Positions 27,278 to 36,059 of a stretch of 64,000 nt of DNA are shown here, one piece after another. Position 1 is the first letter of the stretch. Each line of letters opens with the position of its first letter. The notes below the pieces were generated by a model, which had not been told where the DNA came from, did not search any database, and worked only from the letters and a program-made list of their open reading frames with translations. Position numbers and translations under genes: made by a program. The stretch lies in assembly GCA_965218765.1 (NCBI GenBank), contig CBDCLU010000001.1, forward strand, positions 310,001 through 374,000, read 5' to 3'. This DNA comes from JBBPYC01 sp965218765 (GTDB lineage: Bacteria > Pseudomonadota > Gammaproteobacteria > Burkholderiales > Burkholderiaceae_C).

Positions 27278-30200
27278 TTACATGCTGCGCCGATACTGCC
27301 CACCCACCTCGAACAGCGCGTTCGTGATTGCCCCAAGCGAGCAGCAGCGCACCGCATCCATCAGCACATCGAACACGTTGGCGTTGTCGATCACGGCTTG
27401 CTGCAGGCGCTTCAGCTGCATCGGCGCCGCTTCGGCATGGCGCGCATGGAAGTCGGCCAGCCGCTGCAACTGCCCCTGCTTTTCATCCTCGGTCGAACGC
27501 GCGAGTTCAAGCACATCCGGCAGCTTGTCACCGCCGGGCTTCAGGAACGTGTTGACGCCGACGATCGGCAGTTCGCCGGTGTGCTTCAGCATCTCGTAGT
27601 GCATCGACTCGTCCTGAATCTTGCCGCGCTGGTAGCCGGTCTCCATCGCGCCGAGCACGCCGCCGCGCTCGGTGATGCGCTCGAACTCCTGCAGCACGGC
27701 TTCTTCGACCAGTTCGGTCAGCTCGTCGATGATGAACGCGCCCTGGTTCGGGTTCTCGTTTTTGGCCAGGCCCCACTCGCGGTTGATGATGAGCTGGATC
27801 GCCATCGCGCGGCGTACCGAATCTTCCGTCGGTGTGGTGATCGCCTCATCGAACGCATTCGTGTGCAGGCTGTTGCAGTTGTCGTAGATCGCGATCAGCG
27901 CCTGCAAGGTGGTGCGGATGTCGTTGAACTGAATCTCCTGCGCGTGCAGGCTTCGGCCGCTGGTCTGGATGTGGTACTTCAACTTCTGGCTGCGTTCGTT
28001 GGCGCCGTATTTTTCCTTCATCGCCACCGCCCAGATGCGGCGCGCCACCCGGCCCATCACGCAATATTCGGGGTCCATGCCGTTGCTGAAGAAGAAGCTC
28101 AGGTTGGGTGCGAACTCGTCGATGTGCATGCCGCGCGCCAGATATGCCTCGACCAGGGTGAAGCCGTTGGACAGCGTGAACGCGAGCTGGCTGATCGGGT
28201 TTGCGCCGGCTTCGGCGATGTGGTAGCCGGAGATGCTGACCGAATAGAAATTGCGCACGTCGTGCTGCACGAAATACTGCGCGATGTCGCCCATCACCTT
28301 GAGGCTGAACTCGGTCGAGAAGATGCAGGTGTTCTGGCCCTGGTCTTCCTTGAGGATGTCGGCCTGCACGGTGCCGCGCACGTTGGCGAGCACCCAGGAT
28401 TTGATCTTGTCGGCCTCGTCGTCGGTCGGCTCGCGGTTGTTGTCGGCGACGAATTTGTCGAGGTTCTGGTCGATCGCGGTGTTCATGAACATCGCGAGGA
28501 TCGTCGGCGCCGGGCCGTTGATCGTCATGCTGACGGACGTGCTCGGGCTGCACAGGTCGAAGCCTGAGTACAGCACCTTCATGTCGTCGAGGGTTGCGAT
28601 CGACACGCCCGAATTGCCGACCTTGCCGTAGATGTCGGGGCGCAGCGCGGGGTCGTTGCCGTAGAGTGTGACGCTGTCGAACGCGGTGGACAGGCGCTTG
28701 GCGGGCATGCCTTCGGACAGCAGCTTGAAGCGGCGATTGGTGCGGAACGCATCGCCTTCGCCTGCGAACATGCGGGTCGGGTCTTCGTTCTCGCGCTTGA
28801 ACGCGAAGGTGCCGGCCGCATACGGGTAGCTGCCGGGGACGTTGTCGAGCATCAGCCATTTGAGGATTTCGCCGTGGTCCTCGTACTGGGGCAGGCTGAC
28901 TTTGCGGATCGGCGTGCCGGACAGGCTGGTGGTGATGAGCGAGGTGCGCAATTCCTTGTCGCGAATCTTCACGACGTATTCGTTGCCGGCATAGGCCGCC
29001 TGCATCACGGGCCATTGCGCGAGCAGCTTGGTCGCATGCGGCGTGAGGTTCGCTTCGCGTTGCGCGGCCAGGTCGTCGGCGGCTTCGGACGCGCGGGCCT
29101 TGTCCGGCTTGGCTTCGCGCAGCATCACGGCGGCGGCGCGCAGTTGCTGGATTTCGCGTGCGAGCCGGGCCTGCTGAACCGCTTGTTGCTTGTAGCCACG
29201 CACGGTGTCGCTGATCTCGGCCAGATAGCGCGTGCGCGCGGCCGGCACGATCGGCGTCTGATTCGTGCTGTGGCGCACGTTGGCGACCGGCAGCAGGCCC
29301 TCGTCGTTGAGCTTCAGGCCCAGCGCAGCCAGCCGCGGCTTCATCGCCTGATACAGCGTGGTCACACCGTCGTCGTTGAAGCGCGCAGCCATGGTGCCGA
29401 ACACCGGCATCTGCTCGGGCGGCGTGCTCCAGGCTTCCTGGTTCCGCTGGAACTGCTTGGCCACGTCGCGCAGCGCATCGGCGGCGCCCTTGCGGTCGAA
29501 CTTGTTGATCGCAACGAACTCGGCGAAGTCGAGCATGTCGATCTTTTCGAGCTGACTCGCGGCGCCGAACTCGGGCGTCATCACGTAGAGCGGCACATCG
29601 ACGAGCGGGACGATCGCCGCATCGCCTTGGCCGATGCCGGAGGTCTCCACGACGATCAGGTCGAAGCCTGCACACTTGGCAGCGGCGATCACGTCGGGCA
29701 GCGCGGTGCTGATTTCGCTGCCGAAGTCGCGCGTGGCCAGGCTGCGCATGAAGACGCGCTGGCCGGTGTCGGCTTCTGCGTCTGCGCCCGCCGCCGTACG
29801 CCACGGCTGGATCGCATTCATGCGGATGCGGTCACCGAGCAGCGCGCCGCCGCTCTTGCGGCGCGAGGGGTCGATCGAGATCACCGCGATGCGCAGGCCG
29901 TCCTGCTGGTCCAGCCGCAGGCGGCGGATCAGCTCGTCGGTCAGTGACGACTTGCCCGCGCCGCCGGTGCCGGTGATGCCGAGCACGGGAATCGGTTTTT
30001 TTAATGAAATCGCACGCAGGCGCTCTACCAGCTTGCTGTCCGCGCTATTATTTTGTAGGGCCGTGATCAGTTGCGCCAATGCGCGCCAAGCGGCTTGGCT
30101 GTGCCCTGCGAGCGCCTGCAGATCGGTCGGTGCATGCGGCGACAAGTCCTGGTCGCAGCGCATCACCATCTCGCCGATCATTCCTTGCAGACCCATCTTC

Positions 30201-30604
30201 TGGCCGTCTGCAGGGCTGAAGATGCGGGCAACACCGTAGCTCTCCAGCTCGCGGATTTCGCTCTCCACGATCACGCCGCCGCCCCCGCCGAACACCTGGA
30301 TGTGCGCGCCACCACGGGCTTTCAGCAGATCGACCATGTATTTGAAATACTCGATGTGGCCGCCCTGATAGCTGCTGATCGCGATGCCCTGCACGTCCTC
30401 CTGCAGCGCAGCCGTGACGACTTCATCGACCGACCGGTCGTGTCCCAGGTGGATCACCTCGCAGCCCATGCTCTGCAGGATGCGGCGCATGATGTTGATG
30501 GCCGCATCGTGCCCGTCGAACAGCGACGCGGCGGTGACGAAGCGCACCTTATGCTTGGGGCGGTAGTTAGCCAGGGCCTGGAATTCGGCGGACAGATCGG
30601 TCAT
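27278..30604 (-). CDS. icmF: Fused isobutyryl-CoA mutase (IcmF)
   Basis: An adenosylcobalamin-dependent acyl-CoA mutase fused to its G-protein chaperone, 1108 residues. Order: the N-terminal B12-binding domain (FDGHDAAINIMR with the cobalt-binding H32, SSYQGGHIEYF, VFGGGGG), then the MeaI-type GTPase with Walker A GITGTGGAGKSS, then a linker, then the mutase barrel (VSISGYHIAEAGANP, GRVARRIWAVAMKEKYGANE, HIQTSGRSLHAQEIQFND). Family members isomerise isobutyryl-CoA and butyryl-CoA, and some act on isovaleryl/pivalyl-CoA. An interspersed repeat at 29996-30057 encodes the segment just before the GTPase. No cobalamin riboswitch is evident in the 49 bases upstream. Confidence 0.93.
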   Translation of the reverse strand: MTDLSAEFQALANYRPKHKVRFVTAASLFDGHDAAINIMRRILQSMGCEVIHLGHDRSVDEVVTAALQEDVQGIAISSYQGGHIEYFKYMVDLLKARGGAHIQVFGGGGGVIVESEIRELESYGVARIFSPADGQKMGLQGMIGEMVMRCDQDLSPHAPTDLQALAGHSQAAWRALAQLITALQNNSADSKLVERLRAISLKKPIPVLGITGTGGAGKSSLTDELIRRLRLDQQDGLRIAVISIDPSRRKSGGALLGDRIRMNAIQPWRTAAGADAEADTGQRVFMRSLATRDFGSEISTALPDVIAAAKCAGFDLIVVETSGIGQGDAAIVPLVDVPLYVMTPEFGAASQLEKIDMLDFAEFVAINKFDRKGAADALRDVAKQFQRNQEAWSTPPEQMPVFGTMAARFNDDGVTTLYQAMKPRLAALGLKLNDEGLLPVANVRHSTNQTPIVPAARTRYLAEISDTVRGYKQQAVQQARLAREIQQLRAAAVMLREAKPDKARASEAADDLAAQREANLTPHATKLLAQWPVMQAAYAGNEYVVKIRDKELRTSLITTSLSGTPIRKVSLPQYEDHGEILKWLMLDNVPGSYPYAAGTFAFKRENEDPTRMFAGEGDAFRTNRRFKLLSEGMPAKRLSTAFDSVTLYGNDPALRPDIYGKVGNSGVSIATLDDMKVLYSGFDLCSPSTSVSMTINGPAPTILAMFMNTAIDQNLDKFVADNNREPTDDEADKIKSWVLANVRGTVQADILKEDQGQNTCIFSTEFSLKVMGDIAQYFVQHDVRNFYSVSISGYHIAEAGANPISQLAFTLSNGFTLVEAYLARGMHIDEFAPNLSFFFSNGMDPEYCVMGRVARRIWAVAMKEKYGANERSQKLKYHIQTSGRSLHAQEIQFNDIRTTLQALIAIYDNCNSLHTNAFDEAITTPTEDSVRRAMAIQLIINREWGLAKNENPNQGAFIIDELTELVEEAVLQEFERITERGGVLGAMETGYQRGKIQDESMHYEMLKHTGELPIVGVNTFLKPGGDKLPDVLELARSTEDEKQGQLQRLADFHARHAEAAPMQLKRLQQAVIDNANVFDVLMDAVRCCSLGAITNALFEVGGQYRRSM
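29996..30057. repeat. Interspersed repeat copy inside icmF
   Basis: TTTTTTTAATGAAATC ... CGCGCTATTATTTTG resembles the copy at 24431-24495 (TTTTTTGATGAAATC ... ATCAAAACGATAGC). In icmF it encodes part of the linker ahead of the Walker A loop (NNSADSKLVERLRAISLKKP), a place where insertions are tolerated. Confidence 0.45.
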
Positions 30605-30653
30605 GTCGGGGATTTTGTAGGGGACGGCTGCAACGCGCGGCAGGCGGCGCTGG

Positions 30654-31502
30654 TCAATCGATCTTCAGGCTATTGAGCTTCGGGTCACCGGTCGGGTACT
30701 TGAGCTTCAGGCCCTGCAAGGTATCACGCACGATCGTTGCGATCATCAGGTTGCGGTGCGTCTTGGAATTCGCCGGCACCACGGTCCAGGGCGCCCATTC
30801 GGTGCTGGTGGCGCCGAGCAGCGTGCCATAGGCTTGCTGATAGTCCTTCCACTGCTTGCGTGCGTCGATGTCTCCAAAAGCGAATTTCCAGTGCTTGGCC
30901 GGGTCGTCTAGCCGCGCCTGCAGCCGCTCGCGCTGCTCGTCGTAGCCGATGTGCAGCAGGAATTTGAGGATCACGGTGCCGGTCTCGGTCAGCATGCGCT
31001 CGAAATCGTTGATCTGGCGAAAGCGCTGCTGGGTCTGATCGGCGTCGATCCAGCCATTCACGACCGGCACCAGCACGTCCTCATAGTGGCTGCGGTTGAA
31101 GCACATGATGTGGCCGGCCTCCGGTACCTGCGCGTGGATGCGCCAGAGATAGTCGTGCGCGAGTTCATGCTCGGTCGGCGCTTTCCAGCCCACCGTATGC
31201 ACCCCGAGCGGCGTCGTGCGTGAAAACACACCGCGCAGGGTGCCGTCCTTGCCGGACGTGTCGGTGCCTTGCAGCACCACCAGCATCTTGTAGCGCTTGT
31301 CGGCATAAAACAAGTTCTGCAGTTCGTCGATCTCAATCGCAAGCGCTTCCACCAGATCCTTGTCATCGCTTTTGTCGCCACTTGAGTAGGGCTTGGCATC
31401 CGGGTCGAACTCGGCCATGTCGCAGGCGCGGCTGGTGCCGAGCAGCGGCGGCTGCCAGGCGGACGGGCTTGCTTCCTTGCTTTTTTCGGAACGTGGTGGC
31501 AT
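30654..31502 (-). CDS. ppk2: Polyphosphate kinase 2 family protein
   Basis: A 282-residue PPK2-family enzyme that transfers phosphate between polyphosphate and nucleotides. The Walker A-like GTDTSGKDGTLRGVFSRTTP, the lid region WKAPTEHELAHDYLWRIH and the Walker B-like CFNRSHYEDVLVPVV are diagnostic. The final catalytic region is WKFAFGDIDARKQWKDYQ. The protein is single-domain and lacks the N-terminal extension of some members. It is transcribed toward icmF with a 49-base gap. Whether it makes ADP, ATP or other products cannot be told. Confidence 0.9.
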   Translation of the reverse strand: MPPRSEKSKEASPSAWQPPLLGTSRACDMAEFDPDAKPYSSGDKSDDKDLVEALAIEIDELQNLFYADKRYKMLVVLQGTDTSGKDGTLRGVFSRTTPLGVHTVGWKAPTEHELAHDYLWRIHAQVPEAGHIMCFNRSHYEDVLVPVVNGWIDADQTQQRFRQINDFERMLTETGTVILKFLLHIGYDEQRERLQARLDDPAKHWKFAFGDIDARKQWKDYQQAYGTLLGATSTEWAPWTVVPANSKTHRNLMIATIVRDTLQGLKLKYPTGDPKLNSLKID

Positions 31503-31696
31503 CGGGGACGAACTCGCTTTTCAAGACGGGATGACGATCAGGGCGCAGCCAGACGGTAGCGGTGGCATGCGCTGAAGTAAAGGTTGAGGAACGCACCGAC
31601 CGTCGCAGCCCTCCGCATGGCATGGTGGAACGCCGGCTGCTGCGGCCAACCTCTGTCGCTGGTTAAGCTTGAATTTTCAAGCGACGGAGCATTCAC

Positions 31697-32197
31697 ATGT
31701 CATCAGCTGCGGATTCTGATTCGGGCTCTTCCGCGGGCTCTAGCTTCTCGCCAGCACCTGACGATTCCAGATCGACCCCAACGAATGGCGATCATGTGGT
31801 TCACCCAGCTGACGGTTACGCAGGTGACATTTCGCCGCAATTGGCCTGGGAGTGGGCTCGCGATGGCCTCGCCGTGATTGTTGACGTGCGCACCGATGCC
31901 GAACGCGAATGGGTCGGCTTTGTACCGGGCGCTGTTGCACTGGCGTGGAAACAGTGGCCACAAATGCTGGCGAATCCGACATTCGACGGAGAACTGCAGC
32001 AGTTTGACAACAAAACGCGCGTGCTAATGCTGTGCCGCAGCGGCGTGCGCTCCATCGCAGCAGCACGCCGGGCGACCGCCTGCGGACTGCAGGCTTACAA
32101 CATCTCGGAAGGATTCGAAGGCGATCGAGACTCGACCGGACAGCGCGGTCAGATGGGCGGGTGGCGACACCGCGGGCTACCGTGGAGCCAGAACTGA
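31697..32197 (+). CDS. Rhodanese-like domain protein
   Basis: A 166-residue protein with one rhodanese domain at residues 45-150. The active-site loop is CRSGVRS with the catalytic cysteine present, preceded by VIVDVRTDAEREWVGFVPGAV. Such enzymes transfer sulfane sulfur. The first 40 residues are rich in Ser, Asp and Pro and likely disordered. GGAG lies 7 bases before the ATG. The C-terminus GQMGGWRHRGLPWSQN is the typical end of this PspE/GlpE-like group. It has no evident operon partners. Confidence 0.85.
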   Translation: MSSAADSDSGSSAGSSFSPAPDDSRSTPTNGDHVVHPADGYAGDISPQLAWEWARDGLAVIVDVRTDAEREWVGFVPGAVALAWKQWPQMLANPTFDGELQQFDNKTRVLMLCRSGVRSIAAARRATACGLQAYNISEGFEGDRDSTGQRGQMGGWRHRGLPWSQN

Positions 32198-32606
32198 ATC
32201 AGTCGAAATCGGGGTTGCGCTCAGGTTCAGCAATGCTGAGTTGCTATCATTTTTGATTGTTCAAGCAACCTATCGGCCATTTAGAAGAACTGGGAATTTA
32301 TTTAACAAAAAGAAACAAAATAAAGTTATCAAGTTACTGAATGCAAACAATGTTTTTCTCGATGGGTTTTGGTTTTCATGATGTGAGCGTCAATAGATCA
32401 GATGCGGCAAGTACTGCACGCATCGGGCAATCGATTTGACAAAGCCGATAGACAAATTCTTGCCTGCAGGGTACAAGTTGATTGCGTGCATCAGGTTTTT
32501 TTCACTTGCAGTTTTTCAGGGGGCTTGAAGCAGGCTCGACATCGGCTCTTCGTCCAGGCTCGTCATCTTTCATTCACGCCAAATCTTTTTCGAGGAACTC
32601 GGTCTC
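32198..32606. other. AT-rich upstream region of the autoinducer synthase
   Basis: A stretch of 409 bases with no gene. It is distinctly AT-richer than the surrounding sequence (for example 32290-32370). It contains a repeat-like TTGCTATCATTTTTGAT (32241-32257) and a good -35-like TTGACA at 32436, for which no convincing -10 hexamer follows at 16 to 18 bases. It very probably holds the promoter and regulatory region of the downstream synthase gene. Confidence 0.5.
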
Positions 32607-33854
32607 ATGGAAACGCTCATTCGTCCGAACGCACCAGCAGCAGCGCCCGTCGGCGATCCGGCGATCACAGCGCATTTGAAGCAGCGGATTGCCTCGACCT
32701 ATACAAAAAAGCTGGAAGAAGTCTGGGGCGGCACCTTCATTCTTCAAGGCAAGACTGCCGGAGCCGGTGCCGTACATCTGGACGGCAACGACTATCTGGG
32801 CATCTCGGGCCACCCCGACATCGTCGCGAGCCAGATTGCGGCATTGCGAAGCAGTGACGAAACGGTCATCCAGTCCAGTGTGTTTCTGGGGCTCGAACAT
32901 CCGACTCATGCGCTCGAAACCCGGTTGGCCAACTGGATTGGCAAAGAAGACGGGTTCATCTGCCAGTCGGGGTACGCCGCCAACACAGGCCTGCTGCAAG
33001 CAGTTGCCGATGCGCAGACGCCGGTCTATATCGATTCACTAGCACACGCTTCGCTTTGGGAAGGCATTCATGCAGCGCGCGCAACTGGACATGCCTTCCG
33101 CCATAACGAACCGGCCCATCTAGAGCGCCTGATGGCACGCCATGGGGCTGGTCTGGTAGTCGTTGATTCGGTCTACAGCACAACCGGCGCGGTCTGTCCG
33201 CTACAGGCGATGATCGAAGTTGCCGAACGCCACGGCAGCATGATTCTCGTCGACGAGTCGCACTCTCTCGGCACGCATGGGCCGAATGGAAAAGGGCTTT
33301 GCGCGGAACTGGGTCTCACGGACCGAGTGCATTTCATCACCGCCAGCCTTGCGAAGGCGTTCGCCGGGCGCGCTGGATTTTTTACGATGCCGGCAGCCAT
33401 GCGCTTCTACATCCTAACCAACAGCTTTCCATATATCTTCAGCTCGTGTCTTTTGCCACATGAGATCGCCGGCTTGTCCGCAACGCTCGACATCGTGCAG
33501 CAGGCAGATGCACAGCGCGAACGACTGAAGATGATTACGCAGAGACTGCGCGCGACGTTTGCCGCCCTTGGTTATCCGATTCATCAAGGCACTGAGCAGA
33601 TCGTTGCACTAGAAGCCGGACCTGAACCGGAAACGATGCGAGTGCGGGACGCGTTTGAAGAACGGAACGTATTCGGAGCTGTGTTTTTTACACCGGCTAC
33701 GAGTCGTAACCGGTCCATGTTGAGGCTTACCTTAAATTCCGCCTTGACGGATTCAGAAGTCGCGCACATCGAAGAAACTGCGGCCGCCGTGGCGCCGATC
33801 GTTCAGCCTTGGAACTGGCCGATTGCAAGACGCGGCGCTCGCAACTCCGATTGA
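32607..33854 (+). CDS. CqsA/LqsA/JqsA-like alpha-hydroxyketone autoinducer synthase
   Basis: A PLP-dependent alpha-oxoamine-synthase-fold enzyme of 415 residues. The fold markers are DGNDYLGISGHP, SSVFLGLEHPTHALE, D216/H219 in LVDESHSLGTHGPNGKG, and the PLP lysine K250 in TASLAKAFAGRAG. The GLEHPTH segment, the SLAKAFAGRAG loop and the missing N-terminal BioF features favour the quorum-sensing group (CqsA, LqsA, JqsA), which condenses an acyl-CoA to make CAI-1/LAI-1-type signals, over BioF, Kbl or serine palmitoyltransferase. A receiver/kinase pair typical of this system is encoded beyond an IS element. The call would weaken if phylogeny placed it with BioF. Confidence 0.78.
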   Translation: METLIRPNAPAAAPVGDPAITAHLKQRIASTYTKKLEEVWGGTFILQGKTAGAGAVHLDGNDYLGISGHPDIVASQIAALRSSDETVIQSSVFLGLEHPTHALETRLANWIGKEDGFICQSGYAANTGLLQAVADAQTPVYIDSLAHASLWEGIHAARATGHAFRHNEPAHLERLMARHGAGLVVVDSVYSTTGAVCPLQAMIEVAERHGSMILVDESHSLGTHGPNGKGLCAELGLTDRVHFITASLAKAFAGRAGFFTMPAAMRFYILTNSFPYIFSSCLLPHEIAGLSATLDIVQQADAQRERLKMITQRLRATFAALGYPIHQGTEQIVALEAGPEPETMRVRDAFEERNVFGAVFFTPATSRNRSMLRLTLNSALTDSEVAHIEETAAAVAPIVQPWNWPIARRGARNSD

Positions 33855-33880
33855 TTTGCAATCTCAAAGCCGGCTGATTG

Positions 33881-33899
33881 TGTCGGGTGCCGGATGATT
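33881..33899. repeat. Left terminal inverted repeat of the IS481-type element
   Basis: TGTCGGGTGCCGGATGATT, a perfect inverse match to 34930-34948. Confidence 0.9.
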
Positions 33900-33984
33900 A
33901 CCTGCTGCACAATCGCCGTCCACTGCTGGTGAGTCGCGAGGTGTTGCGAGCGGTTCTGGCAGAGTCCATTGGACGGCCCACGAC

Positions 33985-34953
33985 ATGTTGATTGCTTTGC
34001 ACAAGAACGCCACCACCACGCCGGCCACGCGCGCAGCCATTCAAGCTGCTGCGGGCAGCGACTATGCGCTGACCGCGGCGTTCGGTCTCAGCCGCGACAC
34101 GATCCGCAAGTGGCGCAATCGCCAAGGTGTGCACGACGCCAGCCACACCCCGCATCGGCTCCAGACCACGCTCAACGCGGGTCAGGAAGAGTTGGTGGTC
34201 TACCTGCGCCAGCACCTGCGCCTGCCGCTGGACGATCTGCTGGCGGTGATCCACGAGTTTGTGGAGCCCTCGATGAGCCGCTCGGCATTGGCGCGGCTGC
34301 TGCGCCGGCGCGAGGTCTCCAAGCTGCCTGAACTGGAAGCAGTGCCGCAGCGCCTGAGCAAGCCGTTCAAAGCGTACGAGCCGGGCTACGTGCACATTGA
34401 CGTGAAGTACCTGCCGCAGATGCAGGACGAGACCGAGCGGCGCTACGTCTTTGTGGCCATCGACCGGGCCACGCGTTGGGTTTTCATCGCCATCAAGCCG
34501 CATCGCACAGCCGCTGCGGCGCGCAGCTTCCTCAACGCACTGGCCAAGGCTGCCGCGTTCAAGATCCGCACCATCCTGACCGACAACGGCACCGAGTTCA
34601 CCGACCGGCTGTTCGGTGCTCGGGCCAAGCAGCCCAGCGGCCAGCACGCGTTCGACCGACTGTGCCAGGCGCTGGACATCAAGCATCGCCTGACCAAGCC
34701 CAGGACGCCGCAGACCAACGGTATGGTCGAGCGCTTCAACGGCCGGCTCAGTCAGGTGCTGCGCACGCACCGCTTCCACTCGGCCGAGGACCTGCACACC
34801 ACATTGCACCGCTACGTCTGGCTGTACAACGAGCACCTGCCGCAGAAGGCGCTGGAGCACGCTGCGCCGATCGACGCGCTCAAGCGCTGGCGCGATTTGC
34901 ACCCCACTCTGTTCGTCAAACAAGTACGGAATCATCCGGCACCCGACAGCTAG
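33985..34953 (+). CDS. IS481-family transposase
   Basis: A 322-residue DDE transposase. The N-terminal half carries a helix-turn-helix (LTAAFGLSRDTIRKWRNRQG). The integrase-core catalytic residues are D in HIDVKYLP, D in ILTDNGTEFTD and E in GMVERFNGRL. The length is normal for IS481. The last two codons and the stop lie across the right inverted repeat, and the TAG at 34951 is supplied by flanking DNA. The degenerate copy at 57 kb behaves in the same way. The frame is intact, so the element may be active. Confidence 0.9.
   Translation: MLIALHKNATTTPATRAAIQAAAGSDYALTAAFGLSRDTIRKWRNRQGVHDASHTPHRLQTTLNAGQEELVVYLRQHLRLPLDDLLAVIHEFVEPSMSRSALARLLRRREVSKLPELEAVPQRLSKPFKAYEPGYVHIDVKYLPQMQDETERRYVFVAIDRATRWVFIAIKPHRTAAAARSFLNALAKAAAFKIRTILTDNGTEFTDRLFGARAKQPSGQHAFDRLCQALDIKHRLTKPRTPQTNGMVERFNGRLSQVLRTHRFHSAEDLHTTLHRYVWLYNEHLPQKALEHAAPIDALKRWRDLHPTLFVKQVRNHPAPDS
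34930..34948. repeat. Right terminal inverted repeat of the IS481-type element
   Basis: AATCATCCGGCACCCGACA, the perfect complement of the left end. The transposase reading frame runs through it. Confidence 0.9.
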
Positions 34954-35003
34954 CCCACACTGGGGGAAAGCTGGCGTAGCTGTTCACCTGAGATGGAAAT
35001 GAA

Positions 35004-35981
35004 TTAGTTCTCCACTTGCCTCCTTGGCTGCTGCGCCATGAAGCGTTGAAAGCTGTTGTGGGAAGTTTTCTCAGACGCATCGATCGGGAATACTGCACCC
35101 AACAACGGCTCCTCATGTCCTATTGGAAATGCGGGTCTCAGTTGGAGCGGTTTGGTCAACCCCAGCGCCTGTCGCAACTCGAAATCCGGCAACTGTCGCC
35201 CCTTCCGAATCTCATCGAGTTCACTGTTGCTCAAGGACAGCCCATCCACCAATTCAGCCAGTTCATCCAAGTCGTTGGCAGCCTCAAGTTGTAGCCAGCT
35301 GCTGTTACCCGCCGCGTCGCGACCCAGCATGCCGAACGGAGCGCCAACCACGATATGCTCAATCCACTCGCGGGCGCTAAAACGCGCCAAATCTTGGCTC
35401 ACAGATGGCAAGTTAAGTAATGCGTATTGACGTGGTGAAAGCGTGGGGCGCCAAATCTGCGCGATTCGCGGCTCGGCGGCGGCTTGCATGTGCTGCAAAT
35501 TGGCAAGCACCTGTTGCACCATATCGGTGGCTTGTTTGGGAATGAACTGGTTGATCAGACCGCAGTTGAACGCATCGACGGCAAGCTGCTCGTCAGCACG
35601 GCCCGTCAGCAGGATCCGCGCCCCAGTCCAACCGTCCAGTGCCTGCAACACTTTCACCCCGTTCATAGCCGGCATCGAGTAGTCGAGCACCAGTGCTTTG
35701 ACCAAAGAGAAGCGAGTGTTGCTGGCGCTCCAGTAATCGAGTATTTGCTGCAGCAGCGACATCCGTATTTTCCGCCAGCGATCGATGATTTCCTGCTGCC
35801 GCCAGTGCTCAGAGTCGCGCAGCGTATCCTGCTGGATCAGCTGTGCGATGCATTCAGTCGGTCGCAGCATCAGGCGCACAGGCCAATTGGTTGGCAATAC
35901 GAGCGCCATCATCTCCAGAAACGCTGAGTCATCATCCAGCAATAAGATGGTTCCTGGCGCTTTAGCTAAGGATAGTTTCAT
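35004..35981 (-). CDS. Receiver-domain response regulator without DNA-binding domain (LqsR/JqsR-like)
   Basis: A 325-residue response regulator. The receiver domain has the acidic pocket D16-D18, phospho-acceptor D100 (VLDYSMPAMNG), T126 (LLTGRAD) and K149 (IPKQ). About 35 extra residues lie between the acidic pocket and D100, as in LqsR-like proteins. The remaining 165 residues show no helix-turn-helix, GGDEF or ATPase motif. This matches the atypical output of LqsR/JqsR in alpha-hydroxyketone quorum sensing. AGGA lies 4 bases before the ATG. It is co-directional with and 78 bases downstream of the sensor kinase gene and converges on the synthase across the IS. Confidence 0.75.
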   Translation of the reverse strand: MKLSLAKAPGTILLLDDDSAFLEMMALVLPTNWPVRLMLRPTECIAQLIQQDTLRDSEHWRQQEIIDRWRKIRMSLLQQILDYWSASNTRFSLVKALVLDYSMPAMNGVKVLQALDGWTGARILLTGRADEQLAVDAFNCGLINQFIPKQATDMVQQVLANLQHMQAAAEPRIAQIWRPTLSPRQYALLNLPSVSQDLARFSAREWIEHIVVGAPFGMLGRDAAGNSSWLQLEAANDLDELAELVDGLSLSNSELDEIRKGRQLPDFELRQALGLTKPLQLRPAFPIGHEEPLLGAVFPIDASEKTSHNSFQRFMAQQPRRQVEN

Positions 35982-36059
35982 CAGGTCCTATTGGGAAAAG
36001 GCTCGCGCGAACTGCGCCGCCTATTAGCAGGTCATGTATCCGCAGCCGCACAGACGCCG

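Larger units (their letters stand above)
33881..34948 (+). mobile_element. IS481-type insertion sequence, intact
   Basis: A 1068-bp element with perfect 19-bp terminal inverted repeats (TGTCGGGTGCCGGATGATT at 33881-33899 and its complement at 34930-34948), beginning TGT and ending ACA. It carries one DDE transposase. It sits 26 bases after the autoinducer synthase stop codon and 55 bases before the end of the convergent receiver gene, so it disrupts neither. No target-site duplication is evident. A degenerate second copy lies at 56895-57874. Confidence 0.88.

Noticed and set aside
30605..30653. Cobalamin riboswitch ahead of icmF
   Set aside because: Only 49 bases lie between the genes and no B12-box-like sequence is seen.
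32436..32464. TTGACA as the -35 box of a promoter for the autoinducer synthase
   Set aside because: The hexamer 17 bases downstream is CTTGCC, which is not a -10 box. Left as a note on the intergenic region only.
32607..33854. Calling the synthase BioF or 2-amino-3-ketobutyrate ligase
   Set aside because: The GLEHPTH and SLAKAFAGRAG segments and the neighbouring kinase/receiver pair fit the quorum-sensing branch better, and no biotin or threonine genes are nearby.
33875..34956. Target-site duplication around the intact IS
   Set aside because: Flanks GCTGATTG and GCTAGCCC share only three bases, which is not a convincing duplication.
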